From NCBI RefSeq assembly GCF_032393985.1, contig NZ_CP135918.1:6697724-6761723 (forward strand): DNA of 64,000 nt, written 5' to 3'. Below the pieces are notes generated by a model. That model worked only from the letters and a program-made list of their open reading frames with translations, was not told the DNA's origin and searched no databases. The position numbers were made by a program, and so were the translations under genes. The stretch comes from Fischerella sp. JS2. Lineage in GTDB: Bacteria > Cyanobacteriota > Cyanobacteriia > Cyanobacteriales > Nostocaceae. This document shows positions 35,034-43,669 of the stretch, one piece after another; within the stretch, counting starts at the first letter, position 1; every line of letters begins with the position of its first letter.

Positions 35034-38000
35034 TTAGCGCTCGGATAGCATAATGAAGAATACATTTTCCAACTCTTTTTCAAACCTTAAGGTTTTCACC
35101 AGGTCTGCTTCTTGAGAGAGGATAGAATCAATTATGATCATGTCTGGTTTAGCTGACAGGGCTTTATGGATACATTCTTGCGGATTAGAGGCTTCAATGA
35201 CGTTGTATCCCTGAGTTTGTAGTACATCCGAAAGAATTTTTAGGGTTGATGCATTTTTATCGACAACCAACACCTTTTTACTAGAAGTACCCTGAGAAAG
35301 CAGTGAGCCAATTTCATTGATAAGTTTCTCTGTGTGGATAGGTTTGGTGAGATAGCGATCAATGCCGATGTGATAGCCCCGTTCTTTATCTTCGACAATG
35401 GACAGAATAATAATAGGAATATCGGCGGTTTGAGGATCGTTTTTGAGGACAGCGGCTACGTCAAAGCCGTTAATTTGAGGCATCATCACGTCGAGGAGAA
35501 TCAAATCAGGATGGGTTGTTTTTATCTGCTGAATCGCATCCATACCGTCTTTAGCTTCTCGGACGTTGTAGCCTTCAGTTTCCAGGTGTTGACGCAGTAG
35601 TTCCCGGATATTAGCATCATCATCTACAACTAAAATAGTTTTGCGATTTTCATTTAGGGCAATTTTTGTTGTAATCACATGTTCTTTGAGTTGTTTAACA
35701 AGCACATCTAAATTGAGCTTGCTGCTGTTTTCGTTGCCACTTTCATAGATAGGAATTAGGAACGAAAATGTGCTGCCTTTGCCTGGTTCGCTTTCAACCC
35801 AGATTCTACCGCCGTGATGTTCCACGATTTGTTTACAAATTGGCAGTCCCAACCCTGTGCCTTTGGGTTTGTCGGTAAGAGTGTCACCAACTTGTCGGAA
35901 TTTTTCAAACACTTTCGGTTGATCTTCGAGTGCAATACCAATGCCGGTATCGATGACGCTGATGCAAACGCCATTGTCCTGTTGTTTGACACGGCAGGTG
36001 ACACAACCGGAGTTGGTGAATTTCACCGCGTTAGAAATCAGATTGATCACGACTTGCAGCAGACGATTGCGATCGCCCACTACCTGTGGCAGTTCGGGTT
36101 CAATCTCTGTAATTAGCTCTAAGCCATTGGTTTCAAACAAAGCTGCGGTGGAATTAGTTGCCCAATCTACTAACTCACTGGGATCAAGCGGTTGCATCTG
36201 CCATTCCACTTTACCTGCTTCCATTTTGGCGATGTCTAGGACATCGTTAATCAGGGACGTGAGCCGTTCTGCTTCCGAAACAATAATGGTGAGATTATCA
36301 CCCACTCGCTTGATCGTTTTCTGAAGCTTGCGGTCTTCGGCACAAAGAATTGGAAAAACGTCGGTTTCCAACTTTTCTTGAATAATGGAAGCAAATCCCA
36401 GGATAGAGGTCAATGGTGTCCGCAGTTCATGAGAAACCGTTGAGATGAAGTCAGTTTTCATCTTGTCGATTTCCTTTTCTACCGTTACATCTCTGATTAG
36501 AAGTGCGCAGCCAAAGCAAGTAGCTGGTTCGTTTGCGGTTCCTCTTTTGAAGATAGCAGTTGCCACTACCTGACCAATGCGTTCTTTAGCTAGTGCAACT
36601 TCAGCAGCAAACACTTCTTGGGGATGAGACTTGGTTTGATCAATCAAATCTACTAAACCGGACATTGGTAGTTCTCGGTAGTTTTGACAGTTCAATTGGG
36701 TTTCACTCAAGGCATACATCCCCATAAAAGCAGGATTGAAGTGGGTAATTTCTCCTGCGATGTTTACCACCAACAATCCATCTGCTAAGTTATCCAAAAT
36801 GGCATTTAAACCTTGTGCTTCTGCTAGTGTATTTTTGAGGGCAGCCGTCCGCTCTGCTACTCTAGCTTCTAGTTCTTGATTGATTTGTCGTAAGGCAATT
36901 TCTGCTTGCTTGCGAAGAGTAATATCGGTATTGATTTCCAACACAGCACAAGGTTGACCCCAGGTGTCCCGTTGCAACGTCCAGCGACTCTGAAGCATGA
37001 TTTGTCTGCCATCACGGGTGGTGTGTTGTACTTCTCCCTCCCAACTGCCCTGCTGTAAAAATTCTGTTAGTACTTCTTCTAGAGGTTTTGGAAGGGTGGC
37101 TTTGAGAAATGTGTGAGCGTATTTATCTTTGACTTCCTCACGAGTCCAGCCGTAGAGACTTTCTGCACCCTGATTCCAGTAGGAGATTTTGTTCGTCATG
37201 TCCCTAACAATGATGGCATCGCTGGAATGATTTAACATCTCCAATAGACGTTGATTTTTGGCTTCTGCCAGCTTGCGATCGTGAATATCTGTGCAAGTAC
37301 CAACCCACTCGCGAATGCTGCCGTCTTCTTCCAACACCGGAGCGCCACAAACTGAGAAGTAGCGGTAAATGCCGTCCTTGCCACGCAGTCGATACTCGGT
37401 TTGATAGATAGCTCGGTTCGCCACAGCTGCATTCCAGGCTTCTAAGGAATGGGGATGATCATCTGGGTGAACTGCATCCAGCCAGCCCCAACCAGCGACT
37501 TCCTCTTCAGTCTGACCTGTGTAGGCTATCCAAGTCAGCATTTCACTGCTGATCCCTAGTCCTTCGGGCGTAGCTCCCCAGACGATCTGGGAAGTGGCAG
37601 TCACTAAAGAGCGATATCGTTCTTTCAGACGCTGATTTTCCGCTTCTGCCAGCTTGCGATCATGAATATCAGTGCAAGTGCCAATCCATTCCCGGACGCT
37701 GCCGTCTTCTTCCAACACTGGGGCGCCGCATACCCAAAAGTAGCGATAAGTTCCATCCTTGGAACGAATTCGGTATTCAATTTGATAAAGACTGCGGTTA
37801 GCCACAGCAGCACCCCAGACTTCTGCGGTGCGGGCGCGATCATCAGGATGAACGGCATCAATCCAACCTCCATTCTCTGCTTGAGCTAAACTTTGTCCTG
37901 TGTAAGCTATCCAATCTGATAGTTCAAAACATATTCCTTGTGGCGTTGTCACCCAGACAATTTGTGAGATGGCAGATACTAGAGAACGGTACCGTTCTTC

Positions 38001-38537
38001 GCTGTGTTTCAAGATTTGTTGGGAGCGTAGACGTTCTTGTTCACTCTGACGCAAGGCTGCTTGGGATTGCTTATATTCTGTGATGTCGCGGGTCGCTGCA
38101 TAAATCATCTGGTTTTCACCCCAGAGTACAGATTTCCATGTTAGCCATTTGTAGGAACCGTCCTTGCAGCGATAACGATTCTCAAAGTTAATTACATTTT
38201 TATGATGTAATTGCTGAGCTGCCGCAATCGTTGCTTCTTGATCGTCTGGATGGACAAACTCGATGAAGGGCTGGGCGTAAAGTTCTTCAGGCGTAAATCC
38301 GAGAGTTTCTTCCCAGGCTGGATTGAGGTGCTTGAAATAGCCATCGACTCCAGCAATACATAGCATATCTAAGGACAGCCTAAAAAAATTTTCTGCTTCT
38401 TGGAGGGTATTTGATTCTTTCCGGGACTGTACCGCTAATTTTGCTTCTAACTCAGCTACTTGCTGGCGTAAGGTTGCCAACTCCTGAATCATGAATTGAT
38501 AAGTTGTGGCATTGAGAGTAACTGTTTGCTCAGACAT
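35034..38537 (-). CDS. Multi-PAS hybrid histidine kinase with two receiver domains
   Basis: This 1167-residue cytosolic sensor has a coiled coil (residues 15-40), PAS1 (about 46-155), PAS2 (about 182-295) and PAS3 (about 309-422). It continues with PAS4 (about 430-545), a coiled linker, PAS5 (about 578-685), HisKA with STVSHELRTPLTS, HATPase with ISNAVKF, DTGIGI and GTGLGLP, receiver 1 (VVDDDAN, LLDVMMPQ, YLTKP) and a degenerate receiver 2. PAS2 and PAS3 are near-identical tandem copies offset by 381 bp (127 codons). Receiver 2 has VVDKNAS and IIDSILS and stops at IMLSER before the Lys-Pro motif, so it probably cannot be phosphorylated normally. Confidence 0.9.
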   Translation of the reverse strand: MSEQTVTLNATTYQFMIQELATLRQQVAELEAKLAVQSRKESNTLQEAENFFRLSLDMLCIAGVDGYFKHLNPAWEETLGFTPEELYAQPFIEFVHPDDQEATIAAAQQLHHKNVINFENRYRCKDGSYKWLTWKSVLWGENQMIYAATRDITEYKQSQAALRQSEQERLRSQQILKHSEERYRSLVSAISQIVWVTTPQGICFELSDWIAYTGQSLAQAENGGWIDAVHPDDRARTAEVWGAAVANRSLYQIEYRIRSKDGTYRYFWVCGAPVLEEDGSVREWIGTCTDIHDRKLAEAENQRLKERYRSLVTATSQIVWGATPEGLGISSEMLTWIAYTGQTEEEVAGWGWLDAVHPDDHPHSLEAWNAAVANRAIYQTEYRLRGKDGIYRYFSVCGAPVLEEDGSIREWVGTCTDIHDRKLAEAKNQRLLEMLNHSSDAIIVRDMTNKISYWNQGAESLYGWTREEVKDKYAHTFLKATLPKPLEEVLTEFLQQGSWEGEVQHTTRDGRQIMLQSRWTLQRDTWGQPCAVLEINTDITLRKQAEIALRQINQELEARVAERTAALKNTLAEAQGLNAILDNLADGLLVVNIAGEITHFNPAFMGMYALSETQLNCQNYRELPMSGLVDLIDQTKSHPQEVFAAEVALAKERIGQVVATAIFKRGTANEPATCFGCALLIRDVTVEKEIDKMKTDFISTVSHELRTPLTSILGFASIIQEKLETDVFPILCAEDRKLQKTIKRVGDNLTIIVSEAERLTSLINDVLDIAKMEAGKVEWQMQPLDPSELVDWATNSTAALFETNGLELITEIEPELPQVVGDRNRLLQVVINLISNAVKFTNSGCVTCRVKQQDNGVCISVIDTGIGIALEDQPKVFEKFRQVGDTLTDKPKGTGLGLPICKQIVEHHGGRIWVESEPGKGSTFSFLIPIYESGNENSSKLNLDVLVKQLKEHVITTKIALNENRKTILVVDDDANIRELLRQHLETEGYNVREAKDGMDAIQQIKTTHPDLILLDVMMPQINGFDVAAVLKNDPQTADIPIIILSIVEDKERGYHIGIDRYLTKPIHTEKLINEIGSLLSQGTSSKKVLVVDKNASTLKILSDVLQTQGYNVIEASNPQECIHKALSAKPDMIIIDSILSQEADLVKTLRFEKELENVFFIMLSER

Positions 38538-38563
38538 TGTTGGTTATACCATTTTGGATTGGG

Positions 38564-40555
38564 TTAATTTCCTTTGTGGGACGGATAGACAGGGTTAGGA
38601 CAGTAGAATTGGGACAATAATGTGGTATATAGCTTTAACGAAATCGGGTTACGTTGGAACATTTGGTAAATTTGGTTGGAAGATGAATCGCCAATGTCGG
38701 GATTTTGCTGTGATAGCCTCTGGATCAGTTGGATGTGACGGATTAGCAGATCGGTCGGTTGAAGTTTTGGACTAGTTGAGGGGATGAAGCCGTCTGCATC
38801 GATTGTGTGGGGTTGGGAAGCGATCGCCTTATTTGAGTTAGCAATTATGAGACTTTGCCTGTCAGAAATATGTTCTAATGAACAATTCACCGGAATCTGA
38901 ATCCAAAATTCTGTCCCTTGACCTGGTTGTGAACGACACTGGAGAATTCCTCGATGCCTGTCCACAACAATTTGATGGCTAATTGCCATGCCTAAACCTG
39001 TTCCTTTGCCAATCTCTTTTGTGGTGAAGAAGGGATCGTAAATGCGCTGTATCACATCCTCCGTCATGCCCGGCCCATTATCAGCAATGCGAATCGAAAT
39101 CCACTGATCGTCGAGGATTTCGGTGCGAATGTAAATGGTGGGTAAAGTGGATTGTTCTGAATTGTCTCCACTCCATGTCCTACACCCTACTTTTTCTTCT
39201 AGGGCGTCGATCGCATTCGCTAGGATGTTCATAAATACCTGATTCAATTGACCGGGGTAGCACTCAACCAAGGGAAGTTTGCCGTATTCTTTGACAACTG
39301 TAATTTCGGGATGATAGGCAGAGGCTTTGAGACGATGGCGGAGAATCATGAGTGTCCCGTTGATGCCATCGTGGATGTTGACAGCTTTCATTTGGGCTTC
39401 GTCATGCCGAGAGAAGTTTTTCAGAGATTGCACAATCTCGACAATGCGATCAGTACCAAGCTTCATCGAGTCCAGCAGTTTCGGAAGATCTTGCATGAGA
39501 AATTCCACATCGATACTATCTAGCTCTGATTGCAGTTCGGCAGGAGCAACAGGTAAAAATTTTTGATAGTCTTGCAGCAATTGCAGCAGGTCTTTGGCAT
39601 ACTCTGCAACATACTTCAAGTTACCGCAAATAAAGTTGACCGGATTGTTGATTTCGTGGGCAACTCCGGCGATAAGTTGCCCTAAGCTTGACATTTTTTC
39701 GCTTTGGATTAACTGAGTTTGTGCTAGTTGTAAATCCTGAAGGGCTTGCTGAAGTTTCTCTGTTTGGGCTTTGGCCTCGGCGGCTGCTTGACAGCTTTGC
39801 TCGTAAAGTAAAGCCTTTTCAATCGCGATCGCTGTTTGCGAGGCAAAGATACTAACCAGTTTGAGGTGTTCGGTGGTGTAAGCATCGGTTTTTTGCGTAC
39901 CAATGGCGATCGCTCCCAGTACCCGCTCCTTGGTTCGCAATGGCACACAAATCAAAGCTCTAAAATTTTCCTGTCCCTGTAATCGAGGATCTGCCTGGAC
40001 ATCATTGATCAGTTCTGCCCGGTTAGATTGGACAATGTTGCCAATGATTCCTTTGCCTAGTTCTGGGTAGCCGTGAGCAAAAAACAGTCCAAATTCGGCA
40101 ATGCTTTCAAAAGCCATTGCATTGGGACTCAACAGCAGGATAATCCCGGCAGAGGATTCAATTAATTGACTTATTTCTTGGAGTACGAGTTGAGCTATTT
40201 GTCGCACATCTAAACTTGCTGTGATTTGAGTCGAGATGTCTTCAAACAAATCTATTTCTTGATATCGCTCTAGTAATTCTTTGGCGAGTTCCTTTTTCTC
40301 CGCTTCCTGTTTTGCCAGAAACGAGAGCAAGGTTGCGAGTAAAGTAGCCTGTTCTCCTCCCACAACCCAACCAATAACTTTTCCTGATACCTTAACTGGA
40401 TATCGATTGTCGGAAGTAGGCTTACCAATGCTGATCAAGTTTCTGCCATCTATCTCCTCAACAGCAATAGCAATGTTGAGCGTAGCGGCTAATTCCTGAA
40501 CAAAAGACCACAATTCTTGTTTATGAAGAATCTTTTTGAGACTAACTGGGGACAT
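38564..40555 (-). CDS. GAF-domain sensor histidine kinase
   Basis: In this 663-residue kinase the N-terminal region (about 1-95) has no clear family. It is followed by a coiled coil, a GAF domain (about 105-250; FFAHGYPELGKGIIGNIVQSNRAELINDVQADPR, ICVPLRTKERVLGAIAIG), a second coiled coil and a kinase core with SLGQLIAGVAHEINNPVNFI (His box). It ends with ILANAIDAL (N box), IADNGPGM and GTGLGMAI. A C-terminal tail (about 545-663) is of low similarity to anything I know. Its start overlaps the upstream remnant gene by 14 bp, so translation is coupled. No bilin-binding Cys pattern stands out, and the ligand is unknown. Confidence 0.88.
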   Translation of the reverse strand: MSPVSLKKILHKQELWSFVQELAATLNIAIAVEEIDGRNLISIGKPTSDNRYPVKVSGKVIGWVVGGEQATLLATLLSFLAKQEAEKKELAKELLERYQEIDLFEDISTQITASLDVRQIAQLVLQEISQLIESSAGIILLLSPNAMAFESIAEFGLFFAHGYPELGKGIIGNIVQSNRAELINDVQADPRLQGQENFRALICVPLRTKERVLGAIAIGTQKTDAYTTEHLKLVSIFASQTAIAIEKALLYEQSCQAAAEAKAQTEKLQQALQDLQLAQTQLIQSEKMSSLGQLIAGVAHEINNPVNFICGNLKYVAEYAKDLLQLLQDYQKFLPVAPAELQSELDSIDVEFLMQDLPKLLDSMKLGTDRIVEIVQSLKNFSRHDEAQMKAVNIHDGINGTLMILRHRLKASAYHPEITVVKEYGKLPLVECYPGQLNQVFMNILANAIDALEEKVGCRTWSGDNSEQSTLPTIYIRTEILDDQWISIRIADNGPGMTEDVIQRIYDPFFTTKEIGKGTGLGMAISHQIVVDRHRGILQCRSQPGQGTEFWIQIPVNCSLEHISDRQSLIIANSNKAIASQPHTIDADGFIPSTSPKLQPTDLLIRHIQLIQRLSQQNPDIGDSSSNQIYQMFQRNPISLKLYTTLLSQFYCPNPVYPSHKGN

Positions 40556-40916
40556 GAAACACCTCCGTCTCTACTAAAACGTTTGAATTCTCAACTTTAG
40601 CTTTGACTGGAATCGTAATAGTAAACTCTGTCCCTTGTTTCGGAACTGAGTTAACGCTGATCATGCCACCACGGTATAATTCCATGCTGTAGAAGCGAAC
40701 AATTCCTGGAATCTCTAAATTTTTGGCGGTCGCATACTGGTTGCGAAACTCTAACAGGTCAAAGGTGGGATAGTCTCGTCTGAGCAGTTTAATGATCACA
40801 GGCTGTCGATCTGCCTCTCGCAGTTCCCAATAAACCACTGTCCTGGAACCATAATAGAGTTCCTCACCTAAACAATATCCGGGAATTGCGAGTGTTAAAT
40901 CTACTGCTGTATCCAT
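40542..40916 (-). CDS. Fused remnant of a giant Ser/Thr kinase-histidine kinase
   Basis: In this 124-residue protein, residues 1-72 (IPGYCLGEELYYGSRTVVYW...VIIKLLRRDYPTF...NLEIPGIVRFYSMELY) match the first lobe of the protein kinase domain that opens the very large cyanobacterial Ser/Thr kinase/AAA/GAF/histidine kinase proteins. From about residue 73 (GGMISVNSVPKQGTEFTITIPV) it is the end of a histidine-kinase ATPase domain. The many hundreds of residues between are gone, so a large in-frame deletion joined start and end. It cannot be an active kinase, but it keeps the head of the operon and may serve translation coupling. Confidence 0.75.
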   Translation of the reverse strand: MDTAVDLTLAIPGYCLGEELYYGSRTVVYWELREADRQPVIIKLLRRDYPTFDLLEFRNQYATAKNLEIPGIVRFYSMELYRGGMISVNSVPKQGTEFTITIPVKAKVENSNVLVETEVFHVPS

Positions 40917-41064
40917 ATTTACTGGCGACCTGTCAGATGTCCACTTCTAGGAGTCAGTATGCCCATTTGTATGTATGATCTAACAAGGCAATACTATGAT
41001 TGCTCTCACAAAAATCTGCAATTCCCTTCATTAGAGATTTGCGTCAGTTCAATGAGCATCTCTC

Positions 41065-41226
41065 ATGAATAAGAGGAATTCCCAACTGAATAATAGACAC
41101 TCAAGAGGAAGTTCCTATCGAGGTTACTCACGAAGAAAGGTTGATGTTCGAGAGTTGAGGAAAAGGTTTTTAATAGTCTGCGAAGGAGAAAAGACTGAAC
41201 CTAACTATTTTAGAAGCTTTCGCTAG
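41065..41226 (+). pseudogene. N-terminal remnant of an RloB-like protein
   Basis: ATG 41065 opens 53 codons ending RFLIVCEGEKTEPNYFRSFR and then TAG at 41224. A basic N-terminus followed by FLIVCEGEKTEPNYF is the signature start of RloB-family (TOPRIM-like) proteins, which travel with AAA ATPases in restriction and abortive-infection loci. The remaining roughly 150 or more residues and any rloA partner are absent; a GAACCGCCAAG-type repeat follows directly. It is read as a relic of a defence locus. The rest of 40917-41768 has no other gene. Confidence 0.75.
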
Positions 41227-41768
41227 GATAATTTTATTTTCTCTTTTAATATAAAAACTTAATTCTTGGCGTCTTGGCGGTTCGTTCTTCATCCTTAATT
41301 TGTGTAAAGCCAATTTTGTTAGTAGAGTAATCAGGATTGTCAGCAAAAATCAATAATACTAGACATGCTGAAAGTATAAATCATCATTTTTGATGGTTTT
41401 GATGAACTGGATGCGATCGCTCAGTTTGAATTTTTGCCAACCAACCATCAACAATCAACATTTTAATTTTAGATACAACGGTTGCCAAAATTATGCTTTT
41501 CGTTACAGAATTTGGAGCAGCAATATTATTTTGCTTACTTTGTTTGTAGGAAAAAATTATAGAGTAAATCGCTAATTCTCTGCTATAATCCACGCTAAAA
41601 AACAAGAATTAACTACAGTTTTTCGGTAATTGATTATGCCAAAAAACAGACACTTTGGCTACAAATTGACTTTTTGAAAAAAGACAATTTTGAACAACTT
41701 TACAAAAATAATTATGAGCAAAATAAAGTTAGAAAAGCAGACTGATGATTTGTGCTCGGAGACGACTA

Positions 41769-43490
41769 ATGGTAGCTCTCACAGAGAACGCTCAACATAA
41801 ACGACTTACTATACAAACTGTCGAAATCGCTCCTAACACAACGGCGATTCGTTCGCTTGATTGGGATCGTGATCGCTTTGATATCGAATTTGGTCTCCAA
41901 AACGGTACAACTTACAATTCATATCTAATTAAAGGTGATCGCATTGCCTTGGTGGATACTTCTCACACCAAGTTTCGCCACCTGTATTTAGAGACTCTTA
42001 AGAAACTGGTTAACCCAAAAGCAATTGATTACATTATTGTCAGCCATACAGAGCCAGACCATAGTGGCTTGGTTGAAGACGTTCTCCAATTAGCACCCAG
42101 AGCCACTGTCTTAGCGTCGAAAGTTGCACTCCAGTTTCTGGAAAATTTAGTTCATGACCCCTTCTCAAAGCGAATTGTCAAAAGTGGCGATCGCGTAGAC
42201 TTAGGCCAGGGACACGAAATTGAATTTGTGAGTGCGCCTAACCTGCATTGGCCAGACACCATCTTCAGCTATGATCGCAAAACCCAAACTCTGTTCACCT
42301 GTGACGCCTTTGGGATGCACTATTGTAGTGATGACACTTTTGATGTCAACCTAGAGGCAATTGAACCCGACTTTAGATTTTATTATGATTGCCTGATGGG
42401 GCCGAATGCTCGTTCGCTGCTGAATGCAATGAAAAAAATGAACGAACTAGGCAACATCAAAATTATTGCTAACGGTCATGGTCCCCTACTCTACCACCAT
42501 CTAGGTATACTCAAAGAGTGCTACCAAGGTTGGAGCCAAAGACAAGCCAAGACAGAGACAATTGTTGGGATGTTTTATGTCTCTGATTATGGCTATGGCG
42601 ATCGCATTGCTCAAGCGATTTCTCAAGGCGTCCAGAAAACTGGCGTTGGTGTGGAAATCATGGATTTGACAACCGCAGAAATCCAAGAAATCCAAGAATT
42701 AGCAGGTCGCTCATCTGGGATTATTGTTGGTATGCCACCAACAGCCAACGCTGCGGCACAAGCTGCAATTAGTGCGCTTTTGGGTGTAGTCAAAGACAAG
42801 CAAGTCATTGGGTTTTTTGAATGTTACGGCGGTGACGATGAACCCATCGATCCGTTACGCAGAAGATTCATTGACTTTGGCGTCAAAGAAGCCTTCCCAG
42901 CAATTCGTATAAAAGAAACTCCTTCCCCAGTCACATACCAACTGTGTGAAGAAGCAGGTACTGACTTGGGACAAATGCTAGTCCGCGAACGCAACATCAA
43001 GCAAATTAAGTCTATCGACGTTAATTTAGAAAAAGCACTAGGTCGGATTAGCAGCGGACTCTACATTATTACCGCCAACAAGAACGGTGTCCAAGGCGCG
43101 ATGCTTGCTTCTTGGGTAGCCCAAGCTAGTTTACAACCTTTAGGATTTACAGTTTCTGTCGCCAAAGACCGAGCAATTGACTCCCTATTGCAAGTCGGCG
43201 ATAAATTTGTCCTCAATGTGCTAGAAGAAGGAAACTATCAGGAACTGAAAAAACACTTCCTCAAGCGTCTGCTTCCTGGTGCAGACAGATTTGCGGGAGT
43301 GAGAACTCAAACAGCTAAAAACGGTTCCCTAATTCTCACAGACGCTCTTGCTTACATGGAATGCGAAGTCAAGAGCAGCATGGAATGCAGCGACCACTGG
43401 TTATTGTACTGCACCGTCACTGATGGTCGAGTTTCCAAACCCGACGGATTAACAGCAGTTCGCCATCGTAAGGTAGGCAACTATTACTAA
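41769..43490 (+). CDS. flv3: Flavodiiron protein, Flv3 type with complete diiron site
   Basis: This protein of about 573 residues starts at ATG 41769 (MVALTENAQHKRL). It has a metallo-beta-lactamase-like domain with all diiron ligands visible (H93, E95, D97 and H98 in SHTEPDHSG, H160 in LHWPD, D179 in CDAFG, H237 in GHGP), a flavodoxin domain (about 260-400) and a C-terminal flavin-reductase domain (about 435-570, LGRISSGLYIITA). Class C Flv proteins reduce O2 to water with NAD(P)H. Adjacent Flv3- and Flv1-type genes in this order recall the heterocyst-specific flv3B-flv1B pair, which protects nitrogenase. The promoter was not identified. Confidence 0.9.
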   Translation: MVALTENAQHKRLTIQTVEIAPNTTAIRSLDWDRDRFDIEFGLQNGTTYNSYLIKGDRIALVDTSHTKFRHLYLETLKKLVNPKAIDYIIVSHTEPDHSGLVEDVLQLAPRATVLASKVALQFLENLVHDPFSKRIVKSGDRVDLGQGHEIEFVSAPNLHWPDTIFSYDRKTQTLFTCDAFGMHYCSDDTFDVNLEAIEPDFRFYYDCLMGPNARSLLNAMKKMNELGNIKIIANGHGPLLYHHLGILKECYQGWSQRQAKTETIVGMFYVSDYGYGDRIAQAISQGVQKTGVGVEIMDLTTAEIQEIQELAGRSSGIIVGMPPTANAAAQAAISALLGVVKDKQVIGFFECYGGDDEPIDPLRRRFIDFGVKEAFPAIRIKETPSPVTYQLCEEAGTDLGQMLVRERNIKQIKSIDVNLEKALGRISSGLYIITANKNGVQGAMLASWVAQASLQPLGFTVSVAKDRAIDSLLQVGDKFVLNVLEEGNYQELKKHFLKRLLPGADRFAGVRTQTAKNGSLILTDALAYMECEVKSSMECSDHWLLYCTVTDGRVSKPDGLTAVRHRKVGNYY

Positions 43491-43494
43491 GGGT

Positions 43495-43660
43495 GTGAGA
43501 AGTATGAGGGTGTGAGGGTATGAGAAGAAAAGGCATTATATATCTTCTTTACTCCCCACACTCCCCCACTCCCCCACTCCCCACATTCCTCACACTCCCC
43601 CACTCCTCACACTCCTCAGACTCCCCACACTCCTATCTCCAAAAATCCCCTCCCCTCACG
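43495..43660. repeat. GGTGTGAGAAG / CACACTCCCC repeat tract between flv3 and flv1
   Basis: A G-rich run (GGGTGTGAGAAGTATGAGGG, about 43491-43530) is followed by a C-rich run of CCCCACACTCC and CCCCCACTCC units (about 43555-43640). The two are roughly complementary and could fold into a long irregular hairpin in the flv3-flv1 transcript. Confidence 0.65.
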
Positions 43661-43669
43661 TAAATACCT

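Noticed and set aside
40917-41768. NtcA-type promoter upstream of flv3
   Set aside because: No GTA-N8-TAC palindrome with a suitable -10 box could be found upstream of 41769, so no regulatory site is claimed.
43555-43640. C-rich repeated units resembling a possible CRISPR array
   Set aside because: Units are only 8-11 bp with no spacers of constant length and no cas genes; this is a simple repeat tract.
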